A DNA stretch of 64,000 bases from Homalodisca vitripennis. Taxonomy: Eukaryota > Arthropoda > Insecta > Hemiptera > Cicadellidae. The translations under genes were made by a program, and so were the position numbers. Position 1 is the stretch's first letter; each line of letters begins with the position of its first letter. Below are positions 24,302 through 56,690 of the stretch, piece after piece. The notes under the pieces were generated by a model. That model ran no database searches, was not told the DNA's origin, and was given only the letters and a program-made list of their open reading frames with translations. The DNA lies in the NCBI RefSeq assembly GCF_021130785.1, contig NW_025777962.1, forward strand, positions 19,201 through 83,200, in the 5' to 3' direction.

Positions 24302-25104
24302 TGTACCGTTTTTATAGCACATATTTTAAATTTATATGGAGCTAATACTTTATAAATTAAACAACTTTTCGGAAATACTTGGTTTATTCCGAAGTTCAAG
24401 TTTACCAAAAAAATTAACAAAGTTTACAAACTTTTGATTCGATTTTCTTCAAAACTTCACACAATCGAACAAATCTAATTAAGAGTCTGATTAAAAATGA
24501 ATTAAAATTAAAATGAAACTAAAAATTTTATACGTCTCAAAAAATGGTTTAAATTAACAAAATAAAATAAAAGTTCTCTTCTCAAAATACTCAAAATCAA
24601 TATAACACAAAACTTGATATTAACTTTATGACCAAAATTTAATTCACAATACTTCAAAAATGTAATTAATTCTCAGACTCTGAAAGATGGGAAACTTTAG
24701 AAATTTTAATTACAACAGTATAAAAAATCAAAGATATTAACTAAACGCTGGTACGGGACTTACTACTTTGAAGATTACGGAGGCTGATAGGGATTTAATA
24801 CGCACTGAAGAAAAATTAAAAAACTTGAATTAAATTTACACGCGATAAAAAATGGAATTACTCTAAATCCCACACTATAGGGTTAGAGGAAGAGCTGCGA
24901 TTCTCAACAGGACCTTGTCGTCGTGGCTTCAAGACTCGAACTGAATCCTCCAGCGAGCCGGGAGGAACGCATCACCCGATACGTCACTGACCGATCAGCT
25001 GATTGCCGGTCCAACTGAACAAACAAAGTCCCCGCACCGCGTCTAGTTAATAAGAGCCTACTTCCTACCGCGATTCAGCATAAATGAATTTGAACTATGG
25101 TACA
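24302..25104. repeat. Right LTR of LTR element
   Basis: Starts TGTACC, ends GGTACA, followed by the ACTT target duplication. A third copy, with extra bases, is at 781-1603. Confidence 0.85.
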
Positions 25105-25108
25105 ACTT

Positions 25109-28100
25109 TTTCTCATATCTCTAACGGTTAAGCCGCAAACCGTGTTTAAAGTCAAAAACGCGAAAAATTACGACCCACACGACTCTCGAGAACGTATACA
25201 GCTGTGAACATGAAACTTGGAAACCTCATCTCCCAATTCAAACTGTACCTGATTTCTCTCATCCCCCTGATAAACATAATAACCTGATTAAGATTAATTA
25301 TTCAAATTAAATACTCTTCAGGCTATAAAACTGATTATCTCATAACGCCCTGTGGGGCAGCTTTACTGAGAACACAGAGTCTAATCCACTTCATGGTAAG
25401 AACGTTGATATTTTGTACAAGGTTTGCTTAAAAGACGAAATAGGTGAATAACGTCCCCGGATCCGCTATTAAATCCCCGGATTTGGAAATAACCACATGT
25501 AGGAGCCTGGGGCCGTAGCCCCCAGCGAGCCGATAGCGAGTATATTATATATTACAACCCACCTATATTAAAAAAATCTAATATATAAAACTCACATTCA
25601 TCTTTATTAAAAAACTATACGTAATTTTCAAAACTAAATAAAATTTTGAATTATTACATTGCCTGAATAAGTATATTGTCTAAGTACTCAAAATAAGCTA
25701 GTTTAACACAACAAAATTCCCTCAACCATTACATGTTGTTTTAAAGAAATTTTAATTTAAAGTTAAGTTTATATATTCTTAACACTAATTATATGGAATT
25801 TCTTATGGTTTAGTGATAAAATACAGACAGTTGGAATACCCTACATGCTTAAGTGCAATAAATATTGTTTTAATCTTTTCGCCTGTATTACAAACTTTAT
25901 ACAATATTTTACTTCAATTAATATGAATTATTTTATTTTAAATATTGTAAAAAACATATACATACACAGGCTAAGTATAAAGAATGTTAATTTTAGGAAT
26001 TGTCAGGATCAACACGAACACGCGAATAAAAATATTTAAATGTAAATATTGGAAAAACTGCAGGAACAAACAGCCGAGACCACACAGTATACATTTGCAG
26101 AACAACCAACTCGCGCGGCCACTTCCTCCGTCCTCGTTAACTTTTAAATTTATAACTGTGGTATTGTAGCCGAGTTTTGCCACAAATAGGCCTACGAGCA
26201 ATATACCGAATATGAGGAAATTAATTTAGGAGACAAAAATGTATACCTCACATCGTAGGGCTTTTATAAAGCTGGTGTAATGCTCACACCACACAATCTA
26301 AATTAAATTTCAGTTTATTTAATATTCAGTGTGTAACAGTGTGTAATCAAATGAATTACATTATTAATATGTCTATTATGTAACAAGAACGGTGTAAATT
26401 CGTTATTTAAAGTTTGGTTTGGGTGATAGAAGATTTCAAAGATAAGATAATATCTTATATTTGTCATCGTTTTATGTCAAAAAATATATATCCCGTTATA
26501 TGAGTTATATTTATTCTAACATATGTTATTATTACTATTTTACCAATTATGTGTTTTTTTAGTTTACTTCTGAAAATGATTTAAATCCTGAGCTCACGTT
26601 TTACACACACATGTACGATATTCAAGGTTTATAACAAATCCTCTACCATAAAATATAGCAAAAGCTATTTAAAATCCTAAATGTAATTAATAATAATAAT
26701 GAATAAGTGAGTGTTTATCTACACAAATTGTTAGAAAGGAGATGCTTGCTTTAATTGTACCGTATGAAGTCCAATGCCATCTATTTTACTTGTTAGGGGT
26801 TCTTTGTATTTTTTTTTTTTTTAATTCATTTTAAGGGGGATTTTAGTATTTGAATAATTATAAATGACCTGTTTATGTTATAATCACATTAATACTGTCA
26901 GAATGGAAAAATCATTTCCCTCTGTCTTTTTTGAAAGCCGTTTACTATTATCTTTCTATTTACTGATATTACTAATGTATATGTAAATACCATTTGAAAT
27001 TTAAAAGTAAAATATAGGGAAATACTTTTTAAGCGGACAAATTCATGATGTGTAATAGATCAGCTATTTACAGTTATCGCGTTTATTCTTTATCAAGAAT
27101 GTAATAGAAATCTCCTGAAAATGTTTCTCTGTGCTTCAAATTAAATAAATCTGCAAGTATATAAAAAAATAATATTATTTAGTACATGACTAATCCATTA
27201 TTCTGATCTGTATTCAAAGCATTTGTTTTAAGTATATTTTAAAGTTCTTGTAAATGTCTTACTACAAAAACTTTACATGGTAGATATTAGTAGATTTTAA
27301 CCAGCCGCTAACATAAGATTTTCTGTGAGCAAATATGTAACATTATTCCTTATTAAAAGCAAAAAAGTGTTATATAAGAGTTATTTCTTACAGAAATTAA
27401 CAAAGTAACTATAGTGTAATATACAGTAAATACACTAATTTATACCTAATGACGAAATAATTATTTAAATTGTAAGCAATCTAATATTTTTGTTAAATAA
27501 TTTACAGCACTACAGTAAGCATTTTGAAGCGTTGAGGTAAGTAGGGATCTAAGTACCATTTTTCTGATTCTGAAATAATTGAGTTACTTATTCAGTTTTT
27601 ATTTAAAAACCCAAACCAAATATGTTAATTGGTTTTAAGATTTTCATACTTTAATATGTTTTAATATAATAAAAATGTGTAAATAAAGGCTAAAAAATTA
27701 TTATAGATAGTTTGGTAGTATGTTTGCAAGGTATAAATTAGGCTATAGGTGCCACATCCATTTACCTTTTCCTCCACATCCCTACAAAATGTTTATGCCT
27801 TCAGACTTTTTACCACTGTAGCTATCACAAAGATGTAAAGTTTAAATCAATTATACTGGAGTATACTATTGTAAATAACTCTGGATTTGAATGAAGTTTG
27901 GTTTTAATATTTTCAAGTAACAAATTTCTAAATATGTGGGAGCAAAAAAAATTATGGAAAAGTAAGGTAGAATCATCAATGAAAATAGTACTTACTTCAA
28001 AATTAGTATTTTTACAAACACGCACCATGAACTGAAAAAAACTTAGATTTTTAATAAAGACCAACTGATGTGTTTATTTGTAAGTAATACACTATGTAAC

Positions 28101-28370
28101 TAGTACTACAAAATATATCGTAGGTTATAGGATTATCATTGCTAGTAAAATATAGTACTACAACACGCTAAGTGTCCCACTCGACCACTGAAAATACCCG
28201 TGGTCAAGTTACCTAAGACCTTTAGTTGATAGCAGTCTAAAGAGGCTGCTACTATGGCACTAAATCTTGGAGGCGCTTTAAAATTAAAAAAAAATCCAAT
28301 ATTCTATTGTGTTTATAACAATAACACAGTACTATGCAGTGGATGGGCTTTATATTTACATAGTTGTTAT
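25109..28370. other. Intergenic 3' flank of GR-B; no gene recognised
   Basis: AT-rich spacer, duplicated at 1608-4899. It holds a GC-richer patch at about 25450-25540 with an inverted GGGGC/GCCCC pair. Nothing coding is supported. The last 300 bp before the GR-B stop are homologous to the corresponding flank of GR-A, which marks the old tandem gene duplication unit. Confidence 0.45.
28073..28078 (-). promoter_or_regulatory. Candidate polyadenylation signal for GR-B
   Basis: AATAAA on the minus strand about 290 bp past the GR-B stop codon. In an AT-rich genome such hexamers are common, so support is only positional. Confidence 0.25.
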
Positions 28371-46767
<18,397 letters not shown>

Positions 46768-49700
46768 GGATGCTTGGCTGTTCCTGATACGAGTGGTGTT
46801 CTGGGCAGAGGTTATGGTGGTGAACTTTATAAACACAGGAAATACTACGAAGTTTATTACACAGCTTGAAACAATCTCAATAATTATTTTCCAGAAATAT
46901 ACTATTATTCTCGTGATTTTTATATATTTTCCATATTTAGTTTACTAAAAATGAATTAAAAATTCATACTTTTGTGATAAATATAAATAAAATATAATTA
47001 CGTAATAGAATTATTTTTACACAGTCATGTTTAAGAATTAATTAATTAAGCATTAATAGTGCTTAATAGAAAATAAGTATTTGTAATAACTAAAGAACAA
47101 TAATCAAACTTAATCATCCAAGATTTTACGCCTTGAGTATCTTTTTTAATTGTGTGTTACATTTATCCAAAGAACATATATATTTTTCTGTAAATAGTAA
47201 CACTGTTTATTATTTTATTATGTAGCAATTCTATATCTGATTTTACCTAAATAATTACATTAATTAGGTTAATTAGATTTTAAGATAATTATAGTTACTA
47301 CAATTCATTACATTAATTATTAACACTTTACAAAAAATTTTAGTAATCTATTACATTTACCGTGGATACAAAGCGGTTTTGCTATCTGAATTGAAAGTAA
47401 GTATGTGATAAGAAATTATGTTATAAATAACGATTAGATTATATAGTTCTGTTTATTTGTACTAAACTAAAAATTCTCTAACTTGACTGTAGGCTCCAAT
47501 ATCATAAGAAAGAACGATTGGATTCATATTAATTCACATACAATACAATAAATGTTTTAGAAACATGTTTTTGTTTTATTTAAAAGCCTAGATGATGAAC
47601 ATAAACACAGATTTAATACATTTATTATTCAATCATATAATTTTCCAACTGTTAATTGTGCTATGCGCATAGAGATAATAGTGTTGTCTTATAATAATTA
47701 AAGTTGTTCTAATATTTTACATGTTTCTAAGTAAGCATTGCTTTTATGATTTAATCATGATACATAAAATTTATAACAGCGTACGTATCAAAGCGATTAT
47801 AATTTAGTACTTTAATGTTTACTACTCACGTTTATTTAATCTAAGATCACAAGATTACCATTCAATCACAACTTTAATACTTAAAAGACTTTTATTTTTT
47901 TTTTAATTTCCAAAGTTATTTATTTATCACTTTAATTAATAAGTTTTAGAGTATGCAGTGAAAAAGGATACAAAATTAATACACTGAAATGTTTACTTCA
48001 TTAATTCTGTACATTATTAAATAGAACATAACAATATTTTGAATTATTAGTAAAAAGTAATTACTATTCAATACGTACCTAACAGGAGATATACAACTTA
48101 GAGGTAAGCTAGGCGTCAACTTATACAGGATACTGTTTTGTCATGTAGGTTGTAGCAGTCGTTATTACTTAAACAACGTTTATGTATTATTTGTTTGTCC
48201 GTTACTCCACCTCAGAAACGTTTCAGTCATGCAACGTGTTACTGCTACAAAAACTTTTACTATAGCTTAATGTCAAAGTTAATAATATTTGCTTACTTCA
48301 GGATGGAAGAAGTAAAACTTTTGTGCTAAAATTTTAGTTATTTACGGTGTTATGTGTATTTGTTTAGCAAGCAAATTGTCTTTATTATGGAAATTCGCAA
48401 TTATATTTCTGAGCAGTAAAACTGATCCGTTTAAATCTTCAAAACTCAAGTGTCAGAAACATTTCTATCATCCGCAAGAATTCAATATTTCAACTTATTT
48501 CATACGAGAAATGTTTGAAAACCTCCCAGTCATATCCCACTTGCTTGTTCCACAATAAATAAGTACTGGTAATTCTGTAGGTAGAAATAAATAATCCAAA
48601 ATGCTTAATCGTATGCTAGTAAATTTATTTTTTCCACTTACGACAGGAACTTGAGACAACTTCCATTGCTCAGTCCTAAAAAAAACTTTCCACTTGCTTC
48701 TGGATTTATGTAAAGGAAATTAAGGAAGCGTAGTGTTGGTTATAGTGCTATCTCCCATAGTTAATTAAAGTTTTTAATCAGCTCAACTGAGAAGAGTAGA
48801 CGAGTTTCAGAGAACGATAATGAATTGCTATTTTTAAATGGCGCCACCTCAATTGCAGAATGTTGTAGGGTGAGAATGAGGGATTTTCCCAACTGCAGAA
48901 AGATGTAGGCAGGCTAGTCGAGAGTACACCATCACTGACTTGATTTACCCCCCCCCCTCAGATTAAGACAACCAAATAGAAAAAACAAGATGTTGCTCCA
49001 GTAGATCACATAATAAACTTTCTTTGTAAGATTTCGGACTCCGACATTAAGGTTTACAGACATTTGGACTCTGCCAAATATAGATTTATTAATGCACTAC
49101 CAATTTCAGTCTAACAAATTACTGGGCATTCAATTATATAATTGTTGCAGTTTAAATCAAATTGCCTACTTTTTAAACAGGTCGTAATTGTTTTACACAA
49201 TTATTTAATTAGCGAAGTAAAGTAATATACGAAACTCTTACATTAATGAGAAGCTAAAAATACAAACATTTTGGATAGTACAGGATAAAGGTATTTTAAA
49301 TAGGCTACTTCAGATCTTAAATTACTTTTCCTTTTTGGAAATTAAATCACAGAAAGTATATGTTACTATCTTACATTAAATAACTTTAACGTACGTAATC
49401 TCTATAGTTAATACAAATAAATAAGTTTATGACAATTTTTATTCTGACGGATCAATATAGAAATACACATTTTGGTTATGTACCTCTAAAGTTCCATGAT
49501 TTTGTCTGTGACATGGAGCAGTGGTCTAAAACAAAATTCAAAACCTGGTTATATATTTACTGTATAGAGTACATAGTTAATAGTATTTACCTATCGATAA
49601 ATGAATATTTTTAATTTTCAAGTTACTTATGTACGACTTAATCAAATAACATCTGACTGAGTGATACATTGCTTTCCAGTGAGATAAAATGATCTTTAAA

Positions 49701-52700
49701 GAGCACATAAACCAACCGAAACTTAATAAACATATGTTCTAATGTGCATTCTTAATATGTAGATATGTCAGGTTTATACGGTGTAAATGTATTTTTAAAC
49801 TCGATAATACTAAAGTGTAGTGCCTAATAAAGTGTACGCCGCCTTGTTTATGAAAGTCATAACCGCAGTACATGTAAGAGCTTAATTAACACATAATGGG
49901 CTTGAGGTATACGCCTTATAATACTCGTGGAGGCCTCTCGTGCGATGAATATTAGTTACGTAATCTACTATTAGGCCCGACTTATTAGAATAAGCTTATA
50001 ATTTATTATTGTCTATTCAATATTTTTTCTGTTATTTTTCCTTTTTTGGCATTCAACAAAAACAGTTCAAAACAAAAAAGATAAAATAAATGGAGTATAC
50101 AACTTTAATATAAAATTAAGTTGTAAGTGCCATTTATAAATCCTTACTCTCTATTGTACATAAAAAAAATTTTGAACTTAAAGAAACAAAAGTTTGAAAA
50201 AGTATAAAGAAACATGATATTAAGTTTGTTTTAACGATAGAAAGATGAAAAGATCTTCAATCTGATATCGAAAAGTAGTGTTACTTATTGTATTCTATTA
50301 ATAAATACAGAAAAATAGTTTTAAATAATTTTTATTTGTGAGTTCAGCAGGATCAATAATGACCAAAAGTGTATTTATCTCTATATAAAATAATAACAGT
50401 AATCCATATTGCATACCTTTTTATTCGGTAGGCCTCTCGATAGCATTGTTATCTTCTTATAGATTTTTCATTGTAGTATTGATAAAAACCAATATACTCG
50501 TAAGCTCCATATTTATCAACAATACTACACATTTGTCATTGTTTAACATGTCAATATGCATTTTTAGCCTATTATGTTTATTCTATTAGACTTAAGTTCA
50601 TGAAAAGTAAATTCCAAATATGGTTAGTGAAATAATTTTTCAAAAACTCCCCCTACAATTTTCAAACAAACGATATCGTTATATATCAACTTTACTAGCG
50701 AATATACTATAAAGTGAATAATTAGAATTCTATTTAATGAGTATAGGTTTTATAACGGAATTTTTTAAAACAATTTAGTGATTTTTATGACCTCACATAT
50801 CGTTTTATATAGTAAAACAAGTCAATCACCCCAGAAACGACATCAATATTTAGTATTGTATTGCTCCACGCTATTTTTAATTTTTAAACAAAATGAGTCT
50901 ACATCACATGTATTATCTTTTGGTGACATGTTGTGTGGACATTTTATATTTAAACACTGCTGTAAATTAAACTACTGAACACATTGTAATGTGTCATAGC
51001 AAGATATCTCGAGAACGATTTAATTTCCATACTTGTACATGAAATTTAGTTTCTACATAGACTAGAATTAGCTCTATGGTGATACATTATTAGCCATTGA
51101 ACATTGCTGAGCGTTAGTTACGTAGAGTGACAATTTATTTTAATAACTATCAATTAAATTAATGTTTTTTTCTGCCGGGGGAGACAAAACAAATTTTATG
51201 TGGTAACAAATACTATGTAAAACAGGATTCTCTTCCTATTCAATGTATTTCACTGTTATTTGGTTTTAAATGTTTGGTAAAGAATACTTGAAATAACGAA
51301 ATACAGTACAATTACTGTACATTTTTTGTGAATTTCATTGAATAATAATCCGTATATGTTTACAATGTTTGTTTGAAACAATTCTTAGAAGATGACTTTT
51401 TATTCTTGCATTCTTGGAGGGAAAGAAAAACATAATTCCTACTAGATCAAAGAGGGCTAAAAATATATCAATATTTCAATTGGCGTAAACGCTAATGATA
51501 CTAGTAATGTATTATATGTTACCAATAAAATATCTCCTCCCCTACAGTAACATAATCTCATCTTCCAGATGTCCTTCATAACAGGTGTATCAAACCATCA
51601 TACGATAATTTTTCTTATGTAATCTCATTGAATTATTTCAATAAAAAGAGAAAAAGTAAAAACAAAATCTAAGGTATACTTGGCGCCATACAATACTTTG
51701 GCGCCACTTAATTAAACAAAGTCAGCAGCCGGTATTGAACGTTTTTCCCGAAATTTTTTGGCGAATCCACCTTAGTGTAGGCTCTTATTTTTAAATGTTT
51801 TTATTGTCATGTTTTGAGTATATGTTTAGAGTGATTGCATTGAAATAAAATGAATATTTTTGTCGTTCATTTAAAATAAAATCTGCTATGCAGAGAACAA
51901 TTACATTGTTTATACCAAGGAATTTAATGTTTCGTACTTAAAGATTGTTTATTTATTACAAAATTATAATTTTAAGGGTTAAGTGTAGGAATATCCTTTG
52001 CAGATTTCTAGTTAAACTTGGCGTATGTTTATAATATTGTTATGATAATCTATGTTAATATTCATCATATACTTGGAAAGTGTTTATTACATGAATCCGA
52101 ACTGATAAATTTTCAGTGTGTATGTATGTATATTTTATTGCTCTGTAAATAAGGCAAAATTGTCTATGACTATGAACTAAATGCTATTACCAGAGTAAAA
52201 ATAAACGCCCATCAATATACATTGTCTGGCATATTTCCTGTCATCCTTGTGGCAAGAAGACGAACCCAAAATTGGTGTCAGAAATATAAATCCTTCAAAA
52301 CAAAAGTGCCCATACACGTGAAAATCCTACTAAATTGTGTGCGAAACCGCGGATAACGGCAAGTAGAATCAGTAAACTAATTCACTAGACAAATAAATAA
52401 CCGAAATTTGGACATAAAATCTTTGCAATATTTTTCACTAAATTGTATCATACAATAAATACGTTCACTAACATGCTAAGAACTTTTGGGTGTTTCTTGT
52501 ACATTTCTAAAATAATTCAGCGTTACATTTAATCAAACGCAAGAATTTGGGATGCGATGCAGTGCAGAGAACGCGAGTGAAGCCGCGGGTAAGTGACAGT
52601 TTATAATAAAAAATCCTAATATAGGAACAAGGTGAACACATTATACAACAAAAAAGTAACCTATTACTTTTTTCGTATATTGTGAGTGTAATTAGTTGAG

Positions 52701-54869
52701 ATCTTAAAAAGTATTACAATTTAAAACTATGACTTTTAACCAGTGATAAATCTTATGCATCAAAAAGATTTTACATTATGTTTATTATTGTACAACTGAT
52801 TCTACTATTTGCTTGTAGAAATATAAGAAAACTTTGATATTCTCAACCGAATATCACCACAACGATGTAGTAGGGATTTAATCAAGCTGTAAAGGAGAGG
52901 ATAAAGGCCACATGGGAAATAATGCTGCGTCCAGTTAAGAATGTATTGTCCAAGATCGCCATAGAATCCTGAAGTGGACCGATTTGAGTAAATCTTTTCA
53001 CAAACGTATGTCAGTTTTAATCTTTTATATGTAATAAACAAAGCCGGTACAATATAGCGTTTAAGTCCAATTTTAAATTTAAAAAAAAGTATTCGATTGC
53101 AAATGAATTTAAAAGATCTTACAGAAGGATATGAACAATTTGGTTATTTTTAAATAAATATAAAGTATTTGTATACGATTTTCATATAAAAATAAAGATT
53201 ATTGTCTTATTTCCAACAGAATAAAATTCCATGAAGCAATCAAATTGATTTATTTTTGTATTTAGATTACAATTTAGTTACGAGATGAATTCCAAAACGT
53301 ATAAACTGCGTTGATTCCGAACCCAAGAACAAAGAAATACATTTTAAATTTTTTCATTTTGGTTTGCCATTGTTGATAAGTTTTATGACGGAATACTAGT
53401 CACATTCCAGCCTATAACATACAAACATACGAATAATTATCAAAGTATGTTGTGAAATAAAAACCTTTATTTACGATATACAGTACAATACTTATCAAGT
53501 ATTATTTGGTTATAAGATGTTTTGATGTTATGTTATTGGTACAATAAACCTAAAAGAGAGTTTGACGTTTACTTTTATTATTGCTATGTAGTGAAATAAT
53601 AAATATTGTTAGGAGTAGATTTCTCTGTAACAGTCATAAATAAATATGAGCTAATTCTCTCAAACAGAAAATATATATCACTGGCCCAACTAAGAAACAC
53701 GCTTTCATCCGCTGACACAGTAAAGCGGCGATTTCCCACGATGTCACTCTATTTATCTCGACCAGCTGATCGTTCCCGCCACACTACTCTCTTGAAACCA
53801 GGGGGCCATTAGTTACAAGGCAAAATCGGACACGTGTCTTTTGTTTTAAATTTTTTAAATTAAAGCTGTCTTGAGTCTTGTACAATATTGTATGGTCTAT
53901 ATATACACCTATTAAAGTTTGGGTTCATTACTTGACGAATAAAGTGTACAATCGTAATTTGGAAAGATGCAAATAAGGTATATGATGTGTAATAGATCTG
54001 AATGGAGTTAACTTTTGTTAATTTCAGTACAATTTCACTACATCAATTTAGTTCTTTAAACAATCCTATATGTTTTAGTACTACATAACACATCTAAATG
54101 TTTTCTATACAAACAATAAATATCAGTTTATAAAAATATACTTGTATAATGAATAACCTCAACGGACAATCTTTATCCATTGTCTTTCGTTTACAGTGTG
54201 TCTATCAATCACAAGTTAAAAAATATACCGGGTGAGAATATATTTTCAATTTAACACAACCACAACGATATTGTTAAATCTGAACGCTAAATTTCATTGA
54301 GCCTAGGGGTTGTTGCTAATCCTTACTTGTTAATTGATGACTTTAAAATTTTGTCACGAACGCATGTTGCTGACCATAATCTGAATGTTGTGCTTTTTTA
54401 TTGAGTTTTGTTGGAGAGTTTTTCGCTTGATAAGCTTTCTGGTTCCATTTCCTTTAACTTCTTAATCATTGAATATTTCTGGAAAATCACGCTCCTTTGC
54501 ATAGTAACCCAGGATTGCTATGATCATTGTGACCTGATAAAAGATTTACAATGGATCCCGTACAATGTGAAATAGTGTTATAAGTTCAAGATATGATATG
54601 TGAACGACATTCTAGTACAATATTAAGTAAACTGATATGTTAACATATTACGTAACATTCGTAAAAAGATTAATTAGTGTTTTGTAGTTAATATTTTATT
54701 GTTTTCAAGCCCATACATAAAGTTAATACATAAGTAGCTCCTTTAGATTTGTACATAATTTCTTACTAGTAAATATTTATTTTTATTTTAGAGATGTAGC
54801 CTCTAAAAGTGTTTTATAATAATAACATAATATTAATAAAACTTTTGACACTTTTAAACTTTTATTTTT
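46768..54869. other. Intergenic, upstream of GR-B; no supported gene
   Basis: AT-rich throughout. The GR-B promoter should lie in its first part, but no convincing core element is visible. Protein-like but unassigned stretches: a minus frame at 52805-53041 (containing GDLGQYILNWTQHYFPCGLY), another minus frame near 53290-53415 with one stop, and short plus frames at 48352-48558 and 49429-49614. None has a family signature or a consistent splice model. G and C homopolymers occur at about 44932 and 48950. Confidence 0.4.
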
Positions 54870-55275
54870 CGTACGATGTTACATTTCGGAATCATTGATT
54901 CCATCTTCAGGTACAAAAATAAGGTTTAAGTTAAAATAAATAATTTAAAATCAATTTGTCATGTTTTGAGTATGAGATCATTCATTGTATATTGTTTAAA
55001 AGTCTATCGAATAATAAATTTTTTGGTAGAAAATCTTTGTCATTTAATAATATATTATGATTAATTTTGGCACTTTTGTTAATTTCAAAACTGTTCTAAA
55101 GTAGATAATAAGCGACTTTTTTTGCTTGTGTTTAAAAATTTCAAGATTGTTTTCGATGTTTAGTGTATGTATGGCCGGTGTTGTTGTTTAAATGGTCTGC
55201 ATATTTTGAATTTGATGATGTTTTCAATGCTTTTATGCCATTCGTTGTAAGGAAATATTATGATTTGATTTCCGT
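54870..55275 (-). mobile_element. Penelope-like element remnant (GIY-YIG C-terminus and 3' end)
   Basis: Reading down the minus strand from 55275, pieces in shifting frames give YNEWHK/KALK, SSNSKYADHLNNNTGHTYT, NIENNLEIFKHKQKKS and LSTLEQF-EI, the usual order at the end of Penelope-type GIY-YIG endonucleases. The catalytic GIY part is not visible. At least three frameshifts and stops show an old relic. The 3' trailer runs to about 54870. Confidence 0.5.
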
Positions 55276-55669
55276 ATCAACTAGACACTGCATATGATTG
55301 TCGACACTGGCAACTGAGTCAACACGGAGATCGTTTGCTGTATATTAATCTATACTATTTATTGTTTTATATCGTAATATAATTTTTTGAACTTAATTTA
55401 TGGCAAAGATAAGACTAATAGATTTTGAAATACTACTTACTAGTTTGAACATAGAGTTGTATTTGGATGGGGTAGAGACCGATACACGTAAAATACAAAG
55501 CTGCCTCAAAAACGTTTTACAGTGTAGTACAATAGTATTGTAGTACGTAGTGATTGTTTATATTTAGTTCCATGTACTAATATTCTACTTTATAAAACAT
55601 ATTGCACTATTAACCTTCATGCGCCTACTAATTATATATAGGTAAATGCATAGAGTACGATCTCAGTGG

Positions 55670-56690
55670 CTTTATTTTATTTTATTATATTAAAGGGACA
55701 AACCATTTTACAATAAATTACACAATAGCTGATACAAGCAATAAGATAATATAAATAAAAAAATAGTAGAAAGTAAAAAACAATAAGTGAAATAAATTAA
55801 AGAGAATATGATATAACAGCAATATGAAGCTTATAAACAACAAGATGTAAATGAAAATATAAAACTGATTGATACTGCAAGATGGTATTCAGCCATGAAT
55901 TCACAAACACTAGATAACTAATAACAGTATAGTATATAATTATTAATACCAACAATAATAAACTAAATAAAAATGGCAACAAAACAGGAATAAATAAAAT
56001 ATAATAAATATGTGAAAGCAACGACAACAAATATTAGCAGCTGTATATAATACCATCTCCTATGAACTACTAGAACAAGAATACCATACATTAGCGATTA
56101 AAAATAAGACATTAATAAATCTGGGAATTTAGCTAGGTAATAAGTTATTATATAAAATTAGCAGTACACAACACTCCGTAGAGGAACATCCAATCACTCT
56201 TAAGCTGCGAGGAAAGTAACACAGTTAACAGCTGAGAGCACTGCAGTTCAAGATGTCGATCTCAAGAGGAAGGGTGTTTCCCGTGGCTTGAATCCGAACT
56301 ATGGTTCTGTGTTGTTCATAGGTAGTAGCGTGACAACAAGTATTTATTTCTATGTTGCAAGTTTTGCGGCAAAAAAGGAACTTGCTCAACACTGAAGAGT
56401 ATTTCAAAAAGCCATAATAGTCTGCAAAAAAGCTGGCCAGCTGTGGGTTATTTGGTTGTGCCCTGGATTACAGAAACTTCAGAAGGTTCCATACACTCAA
56501 GCAAAGTTCATTATTGTAATCAAAGTTGACATGGTTGTTAATCTAGAAGATACTCATTTATTGGGCTCTCTCGGAAGTCTAAATACTATGGCTAATAAAA
56601 TCCAGTTTTCGTCGTCCTGCATGGATCATTTGTTGCAGGTATCTAGAAAACTTCAGTGCAGAGAGTAGTATAAATTTACTCGCCTTCGGC
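55670..56690 (-). repeat. Unclassified retroelement-like sequence in reverse orientation
   Basis: The plus strand starts with TTTTATTTTATTTTATTAT, the complement of an A-rich tail, as expected if an element lies on the minus strand with its 3' end at 55670. The body has short open frames on both strands (56225-56407 minus, 56456-56668 plus) but no RT or other motif I can name. Slightly higher GC than the surroundings supports a transposed origin. Confidence 0.35.

Larger units (their letters stand above)
21454..25104 (-). mobile_element. Non-autonomous LTR retrotransposon-like element
   Basis: Two direct repeats of 806 and 803 bp bracket about 2.04 kb. Both repeats begin TGTACC and end GGTACA, and the whole is flanked by ACTT at 21450-21453 and 25105-25108, a 4-bp target duplication as made by integrases. 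No gag, protease, RT or integrase frame is visible inside, so it resembles a large non-autonomous derivative (LARD/TRIM-like). A purine-rich stretch (GGGAAAAT) beside the left LTR on the minus strand suggests minus orientation. I could not assign a primer-binding site. The near identity of the LTRs implies recent insertion. Confidence 0.8.

Noticed and set aside
27510..27540. Possible short exon between TTTACAG and GTAAGTAG (also in copy 1)
   Set aside because: Both copies are the same sequence by duplication, so conservation adds no support, and no gene model uses it.
48638..48676. Possible micro-exon on the minus strand between TTTTTTTAG and GTAAGT
   Set aside because: About 40 bp with good splice-like signals, but no flanking exon in phase and no recognisable peptide; such signals are frequent in AT-rich DNA.
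49429..49614. 61-codon plus-strand frame with Cys and Trp residues
   Set aside because: No signal peptide, no clear family, single short frame; cannot be told from chance.
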